Source: JBIYSM02 sp044759095 (GTDB taxonomy: Bacteria > Bacillota > Bacilli > Brevibacillales > Brevibacillaceae). From it: a stretch of DNA of 64,000 nt. The notes beneath the pieces are model-generated. The model saw nothing but the letters and a program-made list of their open reading frames with translations, did no database searches and was not told the DNA's origin. Every line of letters begins with the position of its first letter. Position 1 is the first letter of the stretch. The DNA is taken from assembly GCF_044759095.2 (NCBI RefSeq), contig NZ_JBIYSM020000008.1:1-64000 (forward strand), in the 5' to 3' direction. Positions 17,694 to 25,855 of this stretch are shown here, piece by piece. A program made the translations under genes and the position numbers.

Positions 17694-17777
17694 ACACCAG
17701 CTTTCTCCTCTACATTTTGGTGCTGCGTGAAAAACTTCGTTGCAATACCCATTGTAGAAAAACGGAAAGCTGGTGTA
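17694..17777. repeat. Long inverted repeat upstream of the universal stress protein gene
   Basis: ACACCAGCTTTC (17694-17705) and GAAAGCTGGTGT (17765-17776) are perfect 12-bp arms. Inside them TCTACA and TGTAGA form a further pair. The structure fills the gap between the HD-GYP gene and the stress protein start. It could be a terminator without a T run or a 5' UTR regulatory hairpin. Confidence 0.75.
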
Positions 17778-17819
17778 TGTAAGGAAACTCCCTGAATCTG
17801 CCGAAAAAAAACCCTGAAT

Positions 17820-18878
17820 TTATTCCAGCACGCCGGTTATGAAAACCGTCGGTTCCGCGCTTAAGTCCACGTCACGAATCTCGTGATCCTCCTCCATCTG
17901 CTGACGGCGCAGCCGTTCCTTGCGAATGATGCGAACCACCGGCCGCGACGGCAAACCGCGGTTTTGGTCGATGACGACTCCCACTTCTCCCGTGCTCAAC
18001 TTCAGGGAGGAGCCTGTCGGGTAAACGGCAATCGAACGGAGGAAGTGAATAATCATCTTGTGATCAAAGCGCTTCTCCGCCAAAGCCATAATCTTCTCGC
18101 ATGCCACGTACGGATGGCATGTCTCCTCTTCGGTAAACGGCGAGATCAGATTGTCATAATAGTTGCAGATGGCCACAATCTTTGCAAAGTCGTGGATATC
18201 GGCACCGGTCAGCCCGCGAGGAATTCCGCTCCCATCCACCCATTCGTGGTGCTGCAGGGCGATGTGAGCGGAGACAATACTCATCTCGTGCTTTTTCCGA
18301 AGCAGATTAAACCCCTGCCAGGTGTGATGCCCCTCCAGACTGTTCTCTTTGTAGGGAGAGAGCTCCTGGTCTTTGGATGCCTTCCCGATGTCGTGCAGCA
18401 AAGCGCCGATGGCCAGCTCCTTTAACTGGTTGTGGTTGTATCCCAGTCCCACGCCCATTACCGTCGCCATCATGCAGACGTTGAGAGAGTGAATGAACAA
18501 CGCGTTATCGGTTGTCCGAATTTCTCCCAGATCAAGCAGGACGCGTCGATTCCGCAGCGTCTCATCAACGATGCTGTTGACCGACTTCTGGATGCTTCGC
18601 AGGTCGATTCCTTTCCCGGTCTGCACGCACTGAATCGCAGCCGACAAGCAGCTGATCGCCTCCTTGCGCGTCGACTCCGATACGACGTCCTCCACCTTCA
18701 CGTCCTCCGTGTACGGGTCTTTGATGCTCAGCATGGTGACGCCAAACCGGCGCAGCTTGTTGATCATGCCGACGGTCAGCTGCACGTTTGCCTGCAGCAG
18801 GGTAAGTCCGTCGCTGGTATAGATGCTGCGTGCCAAGGAATCCCCCGGCACTACCTGATCCAAACTGATATAGCGCAT
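17820..18878 (-). CDS. HD-GYP-type phosphodiesterase
   Basis: Probable cyclic-di-GMP phosphodiesterase of 352 residues. An N-terminal ~125-residue region of unknown type precedes the HD domain (HSLNVCMMATVMG, LLHDIGK). The second signature reads HHEWVDGSGIPRGL, so GYP is GIP here. C-terminal residues form a small basic tail after KLSTGEVGVVI. No membrane segment or receiver domain is visible. The ATG at 18878 follows TAGGAGG. Confidence 0.9.
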   Translation of the reverse strand: MRYISLDQVVPGDSLARSIYTSDGLTLLQANVQLTVGMINKLRRFGVTMLSIKDPYTEDVKVEDVVSESTRKEAISCLSAAIQCVQTGKGIDLRSIQKSVNSIVDETLRNRRVLLDLGEIRTTDNALFIHSLNVCMMATVMGVGLGYNHNQLKELAIGALLHDIGKASKDQELSPYKENSLEGHHTWQGFNLLRKKHEMSIVSAHIALQHHEWVDGSGIPRGLTGADIHDFAKIVAICNYYDNLISPFTEEETCHPYVACEKIMALAEKRFDHKMIIHFLRSIAVYPTGSSLKLSTGEVGVVIDQNRGLPSRPVVRIIRKERLRRQQMEEDHEIRDVDLSAEPTVFITGVLE

Positions 18879-18964
18879 ACCGTTCTTTCCTCCTAGTACT
18901 CCCCTCCTATCTTATCACGAATGGCAAGCCGTGGAATACGAAAAAAAGAACGGGGAAAAGAGTG

Positions 18965-20509
18965 TTATGCGCGTTTGCCAGTCAACCGTATCCCGGTATG
19001 CGCTTGAAACAGAACCCGCTCGTACTTCTCCAACGCCCCTTTTTCCGGTTTGCTCAGGTAGGATCCGATCACCGCTCCGGCAAAACCTAACGGGATGGAG
19101 ATAAGGCCGGGATTGGTCAGGGGAAAGAGAGCTTCCGCCTGGATGACCCCCTGCTCGGGGTCCATCACGTACGGACCGGCACAAACGAGAATGATGGAGG
19201 AGAGCATACCGGTGAGTACCCCGGCAATGGCTCCCTGAACAGTGAACCGGCGCCAGTAAAGGGTAAACAGCAGCAACGGGAGGTTTGCTGAAGCTGCTAC
19301 AGCAAAGGTGAGTGCGACGAGAATCGCCACGTTCATTTTCTCTGTGCCAATCGCCAGAAAAATGGAAATCGTTCCAACTGCGATGGAGGCAGATTTGGCC
19401 ATAAACACCTGCTCCCGTCCCGATGCCTTCCCTTTGCGGATGATATGGCTGTACAGGTCGTGAGCGAAGGCGGACGAGGCGGACAGGACGAGGCCGGTCA
19501 CTACGGCAAGAATGGTGGCAAAGGCAACCGCGGATATGTACGCCATCAAAAACTCGCCGCCCAGTCTGTCGGCAAGAAGCGTCAAGGTCAGGTTCCCCCC
19601 GTAACCGGCGCTTTGCAGCTGCTCCCATGCAACGAATGAGCTGGCGCCAAATCCGAGAAAGATGGTCATCAGGTAAAACGCACCGATAATCCATATAGCT
19701 GTCAAGATCGATTTCCGGGTCGTCACCGCATCTTTTACGGTAAACAGGCGGACGATGATGTGCGGCAGGCCGGCCGTTCCCAATATCAAGCCGACGTACA
19801 GGGAGAGGGTGTCAAGCGGATGTGGGAACTGGTTGCCCGGGTAGAGGAAGCGTTCTCCCAACGGAGTGATGGTGCTGACATGGGCAAACATCGCAGGCAG
19901 GTTCCAGTGAAAACGAGCCAGTACAATCAGGGTGACCATCAATGCACCGGTCATCAGCAAAATCGCTTTGATGATCTGCACCCACGACGTCGCCACCATT
20001 CCGCCAAAGACCACGTAAATCGTCATCAGGCTGCCGACGACCAAAACCGCCGTGGTATATTCCACATCCAAGAGGTAGTGGATCAGCGCACCAGCTCCGA
20101 CCAGTTGGGCGAGCATGTAGAAAATCGTGATCAATAGGGCCGTAAATGCCACAATCCCACGCAGCCACTTGCTGTCGAAGCGAACGGCAATGGCGTCAGC
20201 CAATGTATAGGTGCCCAGATTGTGAAGCGGCTCCCCGATCAGAAACAACAGCACCAGATAAGAGACGAGAAATCCGATGGAATAAAAAAAACCGTCAAAG
20301 CCGTACATGGCAATCGTTCCGGTAATTCCCAGAAAGGAAGCGGCACTCATGTAATCCCCGGCGATCGCGATGCCGTTCTGAACACCGGTCAGGCGGTTTC
20401 CCGCAGCGTAAAAGTCGTTGGGGCTGGAAGTTCGCTTGGCCGCCGAATAGGTAATGGCCAGGGTACCGATAATGACGGCAATAAAAAAAATGATCGCTGA
20501 CATGTTCAT
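18965..20509 (-). CDS. Sodium:solute symporter, acetate permease (ActP)-like
   Basis: A 514-residue SSS-family transporter with about 13 membrane segments and typical motifs GDYMSAASFLG, FGGMVATSWVQ and TAGLPHIIVR. ActP/MctP members import acetate, pyruvate or other short monocarboxylates with sodium or protons. Its ATG overlaps the stop codon of the DUF485 gene (ATGA), implying translational coupling. The same DUF485-plus-symporter arrangement is repeated immediately upstream. The substrate is not readable from sequence. Confidence 0.92.
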   Translation of the reverse strand: MNMSAIIFFIAVIIGTLAITYSAAKRTSSPNDFYAAGNRLTGVQNGIAIAGDYMSAASFLGITGTIAMYGFDGFFYSIGFLVSYLVLLFLIGEPLHNLGTYTLADAIAVRFDSKWLRGIVAFTALLITIFYMLAQLVGAGALIHYLLDVEYTTAVLVVGSLMTIYVVFGGMVATSWVQIIKAILLMTGALMVTLIVLARFHWNLPAMFAHVSTITPLGERFLYPGNQFPHPLDTLSLYVGLILGTAGLPHIIVRLFTVKDAVTTRKSILTAIWIIGAFYLMTIFLGFGASSFVAWEQLQSAGYGGNLTLTLLADRLGGEFLMAYISAVAFATILAVVTGLVLSASSAFAHDLYSHIIRKGKASGREQVFMAKSASIAVGTISIFLAIGTEKMNVAILVALTFAVAASANLPLLLFTLYWRRFTVQGAIAGVLTGMLSSIILVCAGPYVMDPEQGVIQAEALFPLTNPGLISIPLGFAGAVIGSYLSKPEKGALEKYERVLFQAHTGIRLTGKRA

Positions 20510-20826
20510 GGACCCTCTCCTTTTGCCTGTTCAATCTCTCGGGTCATGTCGTCCACGATCCGGTCAAACCGTTTGGCCTGGACGAGGTACACGATTGACA
20601 ACAATAGCGTCATGAGGAACTGGGAAAAGGCAAATACCCACGCCAGAGTGATGACACCGAATACAGGAGAATTCATCCAGACGGAAAAATAAGAGGTGCA
20701 GATCGGCAAGGCAAGGGTATACGCCAGGAAAAACAGGGTGAGCGGTATGAGAAGCCGCTTTTTCGTACGAATGAGTTGGTGAAATCGCGGTGAGCGTAAG
20801 AGACGGGTCCGGTCGAACTGGCTCAT
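20506..20826 (-). CDS. DUF485 small membrane protein paired with the symporter
   Basis: A 106-residue protein with a basic N-terminus and two hydrophobic segments (about 27-48 and 58-83), then a charged tail, as in DUF485 (YjcH). YjcH-type genes usually accompany actP. Here it overlaps the symporter start by four bases. It probably helps assembly or activity of the symporter, but that role is inferred from gene pairing. Confidence 0.88.
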   Translation of the reverse strand: MSQFDRTRLLRSPRFHQLIRTKKRLLIPLTLFFLAYTLALPICTSYFSVWMNSPVFGVITLAWVFAFSQFLMTLLLSIVYLVQAKRFDRIVDDMTREIEQAKGEGP

Positions 20827-20868
20827 GCGAACACCTTCTTTTTTCGGAATTTTCCTATATCATAGCAC

Positions 20869-20897
20869 AAAAAGAGAGCGGCCTGTACCGCTCTCTT
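20869..20897 (-). terminator. Terminator after the second symporter gene
   Basis: AGAGAGCGG pairs with CCGCTCTCT, followed by TTTTTG on minus. It lies between the two symporter units, so the distal DUF485/symporter pair may need its own promoter or read-through. Confidence 0.85.
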
Positions 20898-20913
20898 CAC
20901 CTTCAGTCATTTT

Positions 20914-22731
20914 CTAGGAAGCTCTTTGGTCCGCCTCCTGCATCTTCATGCGGATGCGCTCAGACAACTCGTCGGAGCCGTGGATGCGCGCCCAGATATC
21001 GTTTACATAGGACGGCATCTTGTTTTTGTCCGTGATGCTGACGATGTAGATGGCCAAAAAGCTCAACGGGATAACGAAGATGGACGGGAAGGACAGGGAT
21101 CCCAGCGCAGCGGCAAAGCTGCCTGGTGCGAGCACGCCCGTTTCCTTCAAAATGTTCATCAGGATGAAGAAGACGGAACCGCCTCCCCCTACAATCATGC
21201 CGGCGATCGCACCGTTGCGCGTCGTCTTTTTCCACCAGATGGAACTGATCAGCATCGGTACGAACGCTCCGCCCGATACGGCGAAGGCCCAGGTGACCAT
21301 CATCGCGATCAGGGACGGGTACGCTTTGTCCAGACCGATCGCGGGGATGCCGAGTCCGACGAAGAGCGAGAAAAGGGCCATGATAACCACAGCAATTTTC
21401 CCGACCAATACCTTCTTCCACTCGGGTGCCTGCGGGTTGATGTAGTTTTCATAGATGTCGTGCCCCCAGGAAGCGGCCGAGGCGATCAGCAGGCCGCCCA
21501 CCGTGGAGAACATCGCGGCAAATGCGCCCGCAGCCACATAACCGAGTCCGAACTCGCCGAACAGCAGCTTGCCCAAAACCGGCATAATCTGGTCAGACTT
21601 GAGCAGAACACCGTCCAGAGCCAGCTTTGCGACGCCAGGATCTGATGCAGCCAGTTCGGTGACAAATCTGCGGCCACCCAAACCGACTACGGAACTCATG
21701 ATGTAGAAGAAAGCGACAAACGCCAACACCCACAGGGTGGTTAAACGGGCGATTTTTCCTGACGGGTTGGTGTAATAACGGTTCATGATGTGCGGCAACC
21801 CCATTGTGCCAAGCACCAAAGCCAGCACCATGGAGAACTGGTTCAGCCAGTCATAGCGGTGACCTGGCTCCTGAATCACCATCGGACGTTCCGGATGCAG
21901 TTTGTTGGATTGCGGAACGATGACAGTGACGCTGGCGTTGGGATCTCCCGCTTTCACTGTCTCCTCCACTTTGGCAAATGCGTCCGGACTCATGGTCGCT
22001 TTGGCCTTGTCGTAGACGCGCTTGCCTTCCTCACCTTGCATCAGCTTGGCGACGGTGGTGGTAGTAGGATTGGTAAGCGGTTTGTTTTGCGACGCATAGC
22101 TGCCGACGCCATTGACTAACACCAGCATGAAGACCAGGAACATGGCCGTAAACAGCACCCAGAATTGAATCATCTGGTTCAGTGTGGTTCCTTTCATGCC
22201 GCCCAGAGCTACGTAGAACATCATGATGACAACAGTGGCAACGACCCCGGTCTGATAAGGCGTCATGCCGAACAGGCCGTAGCCGACCAGCACGTTCCAG
22301 GTGCTGCCCGCCCCCACCATCTGCGGCGCCAGATAGAAGATACAGATCAGCTGCACCATGACGACCCCGATGATGCGGGCCGTATGGCTTTTGCCGAAGC
22401 GAGCGAACAGAAAGTCAGGAATCGTATACTCCCCGAATTTGCGCAGCGGGCTGGCGAGAAACAGCACGACCGGCACGAAAGCGGCACCAAACCCGATGGC
22501 GTACCACATGCCGTCTACACCGGAGGCGTACACCGCTGCCGCTACCCCGAGAAAGGAGGCGGCTGAAAAGTAGTCACCGCAGATGGCTGTCGCGTTGGTC
22601 ATAAAGCCCACTTTGCGGCCGGCCAGATAAAAATTTGCCGTGTTGGAGTTGAAAGACCTGGTGTAGATGGAAATGGCGATGGTTACCAGCACCAGCAGGA
22701 TCACCATCGATATGGCCCACATGTTGATCAT
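20914..22731 (-). CDS. Sodium:solute symporter, ActP/MctP-like, long form
   Basis: A 605-residue SSS transporter. It shares GDYFSAASFLG, GGMKGTTLNQM and TMGLPHIMNRYY with its neighbour but carries an extra hydrophilic segment of about 65 residues (roughly 225-290, rich in Asn, Lys and Val) in an external or internal loop. Twenty-six bases separate it from the upstream DUF485-like gene. Monocarboxylate uptake is the likely role. Confidence 0.92.
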   Translation of the reverse strand: MINMWAISMVILLVLVTIAISIYTRSFNSNTANFYLAGRKVGFMTNATAICGDYFSAASFLGVAAAVYASGVDGMWYAIGFGAAFVPVVLFLASPLRKFGEYTIPDFLFARFGKSHTARIIGVVMVQLICIFYLAPQMVGAGSTWNVLVGYGLFGMTPYQTGVVATVVIMMFYVALGGMKGTTLNQMIQFWVLFTAMFLVFMLVLVNGVGSYASQNKPLTNPTTTTVAKLMQGEEGKRVYDKAKATMSPDAFAKVEETVKAGDPNASVTVIVPQSNKLHPERPMVIQEPGHRYDWLNQFSMVLALVLGTMGLPHIMNRYYTNPSGKIARLTTLWVLAFVAFFYIMSSVVGLGGRRFVTELAASDPGVAKLALDGVLLKSDQIMPVLGKLLFGEFGLGYVAAGAFAAMFSTVGGLLIASAASWGHDIYENYINPQAPEWKKVLVGKIAVVIMALFSLFVGLGIPAIGLDKAYPSLIAMMVTWAFAVSGGAFVPMLISSIWWKKTTRNGAIAGMIVGGGGSVFFILMNILKETGVLAPGSFAAALGSLSFPSIFVIPLSFLAIYIVSITDKNKMPSYVNDIWARIHGSDELSERIRMKMQEADQRAS

Positions 22732-22757
22732 TGTCGTACCCCCTTTTTTTCGAACGG

Positions 22758-23102
22758 CTACAGGTTTTTGATTTCGTCATCCATCCGGTTTGCCTTTTTG
22801 ACGAAAACGTACGCAAGAATCCAGTAAAACACATGGAATAAGAGCAAAGTAGACCAGAAGTTAAGGGTGAGGCCAAACAAAAACGGCTTCCCGTACCACC
22901 ATTCCGATGTACCGCTGAGAAACGGAATCAGCAGGGTGACGAGGAAAAAGTAAAAGCCAAACGTAAAACTGAGCTTACGCTGCGCGCGAAACGACCTTTC
23001 GACCTGTTCCAACTCTTCCTGCGTGACAAACTGAGTGGCGGCAGATGCTTCAGTCGATTGTCTTTTGCGCGCTTCATTGGCAGCCAGATTGGGGCTGGAC
23101 AT
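22758..23102 (-). CDS. DUF485-like small membrane protein, second copy
   Basis: A 114-residue protein with a long soluble N-terminus (about 45 residues) and two membrane segments (FTFGFYFFLVTLLIPFL and a second near 78-100), ending in a charged tail. It is the first gene of the promoter-proximal symporter unit and precedes the long-form symporter. Its relation to the other DUF485 protein is by layout and topology; sequence similarity is modest. Confidence 0.85.
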   Translation of the reverse strand: MSSPNLAANEARKRQSTEASAATQFVTQEELEQVERSFRAQRKLSFTFGFYFFLVTLLIPFLSGTSEWWYGKPFLFGLTLNFWSTLLLFHVFYWILAYVFVKKANRMDDEIKNL

Positions 23103-23129
23103 CTTTGTTTCCTCCCATCATTCCAATTT

Positions 23130-23151
23130 TGAAAACGCTTTCCAAATTATA
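23130..23151 (-). promoter_or_regulatory. CRE-like CcpA site overlapping the symporter operon promoter
   Basis: TGAAAACGCTTTCC (23130-23143) matches the CRE consensus at 13 of 14 positions. The minus strand has TATAAT at 23146-23151 just upstream, so CcpA bound here would block initiation. No convincing -35 box is seen. Confidence 0.65.
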
Positions 23152-23240
23152 TATTGAATATTTGCACGAATGTGTTTTTTTGGCGCAAGATGCAGGAAGT
23201 GAGGTGCTAGTGGCAAAAAATGGCACATGTGTGAAGGGGA

Positions 23241-23963
23241 CTACCCCTCCAGCCGCTTTATCAGGTCTTTTGCGTAGGAGCGGGAGACGGGAAGCTGGAT
23301 GCGTTTGGGCCCTTTCATGATGATGTTGTAGGCGCCGTTAAACCACGGTACCAGTTCGCTTACGTACTGGAGGTTTACCAAATAGCTTTTGTGCGTGCGA
23401 AAAAAAGAGTGGGACTGCAGTTTCTCCTCCAATTGCTGCAGCGTCATTCTGGCGGTGTAGCTATCGCCTTTGGTGTAAATCTGCACAACACGATCGTCGC
23501 GGACGGCGTACATGATGGAAGACGGCTCGATGACCACGAAGCGGTTGTTCTCTTCAATCAGAAGCTTGGAGACTTTTGCCGTTGACGCTGAACCATCCGT
23601 AAAACGCTTCCGAATCCGCTGCAGCGTCTCCTGCAAGCGATGCGGTTCCGTGGGCTTCAGCAGGTAATCGACGGCGTTCAGCTTAAATGCTTCCAAAGCG
23701 TAATCTTCATACGCGGTTGAAAATACGATAAGCGGCTGCTGCTTGCGTGATGAAAGCATGCGTGCAGCCTGTACCCCTTCCATCTCCGGCATCTTGATGT
23801 CGAGAAAGACGACGTCCGGTTGGTGCTCTTCCACCAGCCGCAGCAGCTCCCTCCCGTTGCTGGCAAACGGGAGCAGCTCGACGTCGTTCTCTTGCTGAAG
23901 CAGATAGGCCAGCTCCTCGCGCGCCAGGTGTTCATCCTCGGCGATCATCACACGGATGCGCAT
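23241..23963 (-). CDS. LytR/AlgR-type response regulator
   Basis: A 240-residue regulator. Residues 1-120 are a receiver with phospho-acceptor Asp in VVFLDIKMPEMEG, the DE pair near the N-terminus and the KPTEP lysine. Residues about 140-240 are a LytTR DNA-binding domain (FFRTHKSYLVNLQYV, LPVSRSYAKDL). The ATG at 23963 follows AAGGAGGGTG. It sits five bases after the sensor gene and just before the symporter operon it may control. Confidence 0.93.
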   Translation of the reverse strand: MRIRVMIAEDEHLAREELAYLLQQENDVELLPFASNGRELLRLVEEHQPDVVFLDIKMPEMEGVQAARMLSSRKQQPLIVFSTAYEDYALEAFKLNAVDYLLKPTEPHRLQETLQRIRKRFTDGSASTAKVSKLLIEENNRFVVIEPSSIMYAVRDDRVVQIYTKGDSYTARMTLQQLEEKLQSHSFFRTHKSYLVNLQYVSELVPWFNGAYNIIMKGPKRIQLPVSRSYAKDLIKRLEG

Positions 23964-23967
23964 ATGG

Positions 23968-25788
23968 TTACACCCTCCTTGCCACAGTAGGTATTGCAAA
24001 GCGTATTCGACAGCCGCCTTCTTCCCTGTTTGCGTAGTGAAGGCGGGCTTGTGGTCCGAACAAACTGACCAGCCGCTGATTGACGTTGTGGACGCCGATG
24101 CCGTTGCCGTCGCGGCTCTTCACGGGAGTTTGTCCCAACTGGTCCAACAATTCTTCGGATATTCCCGAACCGTTGTCCTCAATGACGACCTCAACCTGTT
24201 CCTTTGTCCGTTTGACAGAGATGGCGATCAGACCGCCGTGAGGTTTTTCCCGCAAACCGTGCTGGATGCTGTTTTCCACCAGCGGCTGCAAGGTGCCCGG
24301 GGGGATCATCACCTCTTCCACTCCTTCTTCTACCTGGCATTGGACGTGAAGCTGCTCCGCGAAGCGGATTTTTACGATGTCCAGAAAAGCGTTCAGGTGG
24401 TTCATTTCCTGCGCGATGCTGACCAGTTGGGTGGATGTCATCTTCAGATTGTGCCGCATGAACACCCCGAGCTGAATGGTCATATGACGCGCCAGATCCG
24501 GATTGATGCGAATCAAGGTGACAATGGAATTGAGCGTGTTGAACAAAAAATGCGGGTGGATCTGGGCCTGCAGCATGCGCAGTTCGGCGTCCTTCATCAG
24601 ACCGCTCATCTTTTCCGCCAGCGCCAGCGTCAACTGGTTGGAAATCAGGTTACTCAAGCCCTTGGCCAGGACCTCTTCCACTTTGCGGATCTGCTGCGGA
24701 CGTTTGAAATAAAATTTGATCAGGCCAACGACGCTGCCCCCTTCGCGGATGGGCACGACAATGGCTGCCTGAAGCGGGCAATCCTTGCGCGGACAGGACA
24801 ACTGCTCCCGGCTCACTCCTGTTTGAATGTCGCCTTGCGCAATCGCGCTTTTACCCAGTCGGCTTATCAGCAACTCCCCGGCCAGATGGTGATCGGCTCC
24901 CGCTCCGACATGGGCCAGCACTTGCTCCCGGTTGGTCACCGCGACAGCAGAGGCGTTCAGCTCCCGGTACAGCAGGTTGGCCGCTGCCCGTGCCGTCTGC
25001 GGCGTCAGTCCCTGCTTTAAATGCGGCAAGATCCGCTCGGCAATGTTAAAGGCGCGCTCCGCTTCGTTGGCGGCGGAGCGTTCCTCCTCCTTGAGCGCTA
25101 CGCGAATCATGGTGGTAAAAATGGCGATGGATATGCTGTTGGTAAGTACCATGGGAAGTCCGATGAAATTCACAACGGTTCGAGCCGCTTCCGGCGGATG
25201 GGCAAAAATAAGAATCAACGCCATCTGAATGATCGGAGCAAACATCCCAAAGAATAATGCCTTTGACGGCGAGATCACTCTCTCCGCAGAAAAAAATCGT
25301 GCGACAAAACCGGCCAAAAGCCCGGTAATCGGCGCAGACAGCCCGACGGCAAAGGCGGTAAACCCGCCCAGACCGTACAGGTGAGTACCCGTAATCAGGC
25401 CGGCTCCCATCCCGACCAGTGGCCCTCCCAAGAGACCGCCGATCACCACTCCGACCAGGCTGGAGTTGGCCACCGCCTCATCCGGTGCGAGAGGAAAAAT
25501 CCAAAACGCAGGCAGGAATACGTGTTCCCGGACCACTACACCGGCATACGTCCCGGCAATTCCAAACAGGCCGAAGAGAATGGAGAATGAGACGGACGTC
25601 CAGATGCGTACCTCCCGATCCAGAAGCTGCCGGAACAGCGGGATGCGTGTGAGGATAAACGTGATGGTCAGCAGGATGCCCATTCGTTCTATGAGCAGCA
25701 GTGTCAGGTTCTCCACCGCTCCACCCCCGAATCTTTTCAATTTTGTATACATTCCGCTTTTTTCGCGCTTTCCCTGCTGGACATACAA
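23968..25788 (-). CDS. LytS-type sensor histidine kinase
   Basis: A membrane sensor. It has six hydrophobic segments of the 5TM-5TMR_LYT type, a GAF-like domain with a Cys pair (CPRKDCPLQ), a His_kinase domain (QAQIHPHFLFNTLN phospho-His) and an ATPase with LVENSIQHGL and DNGSGI. The longest form is 606 residues from a TTG with AAGGGAGGGG nearby. A GTG at 25716 would give 582 residues and aligns better with where LytS proteins usually begin (VENLTLLLIERMG). In other Firmicutes such pairs sense pyruvate or related acids. Confidence 0.9.
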   Translation of the reverse strand: MYVQQGKREKSGMYTKLKRFGGGAVENLTLLLIERMGILLTITFILTRIPLFRQLLDREVRIWTSVSFSILFGLFGIAGTYAGVVVREHVFLPAFWIFPLAPDEAVANSSLVGVVIGGLLGGPLVGMGAGLITGTHLYGLGGFTAFAVGLSAPITGLLAGFVARFFSAERVISPSKALFFGMFAPIIQMALILIFAHPPEAARTVVNFIGLPMVLTNSISIAIFTTMIRVALKEEERSAANEAERAFNIAERILPHLKQGLTPQTARAAANLLYRELNASAVAVTNREQVLAHVGAGADHHLAGELLISRLGKSAIAQGDIQTGVSREQLSCPRKDCPLQAAIVVPIREGGSVVGLIKFYFKRPQQIRKVEEVLAKGLSNLISNQLTLALAEKMSGLMKDAELRMLQAQIHPHFLFNTLNSIVTLIRINPDLARHMTIQLGVFMRHNLKMTSTQLVSIAQEMNHLNAFLDIVKIRFAEQLHVQCQVEEGVEEVMIPPGTLQPLVENSIQHGLREKPHGGLIAISVKRTKEQVEVVIEDNGSGISEELLDQLGQTPVKSRDGNGIGVHNVNQRLVSLFGPQARLHYANREEGGCRIRFAIPTVARRV

Positions 25789-25855
25789 TTCCCCTCCCTT
25801 TTTTGCATACCATGTGCCTAGGAATTGGATGTCTCTTGCGGAAGGGTGATTTCAC

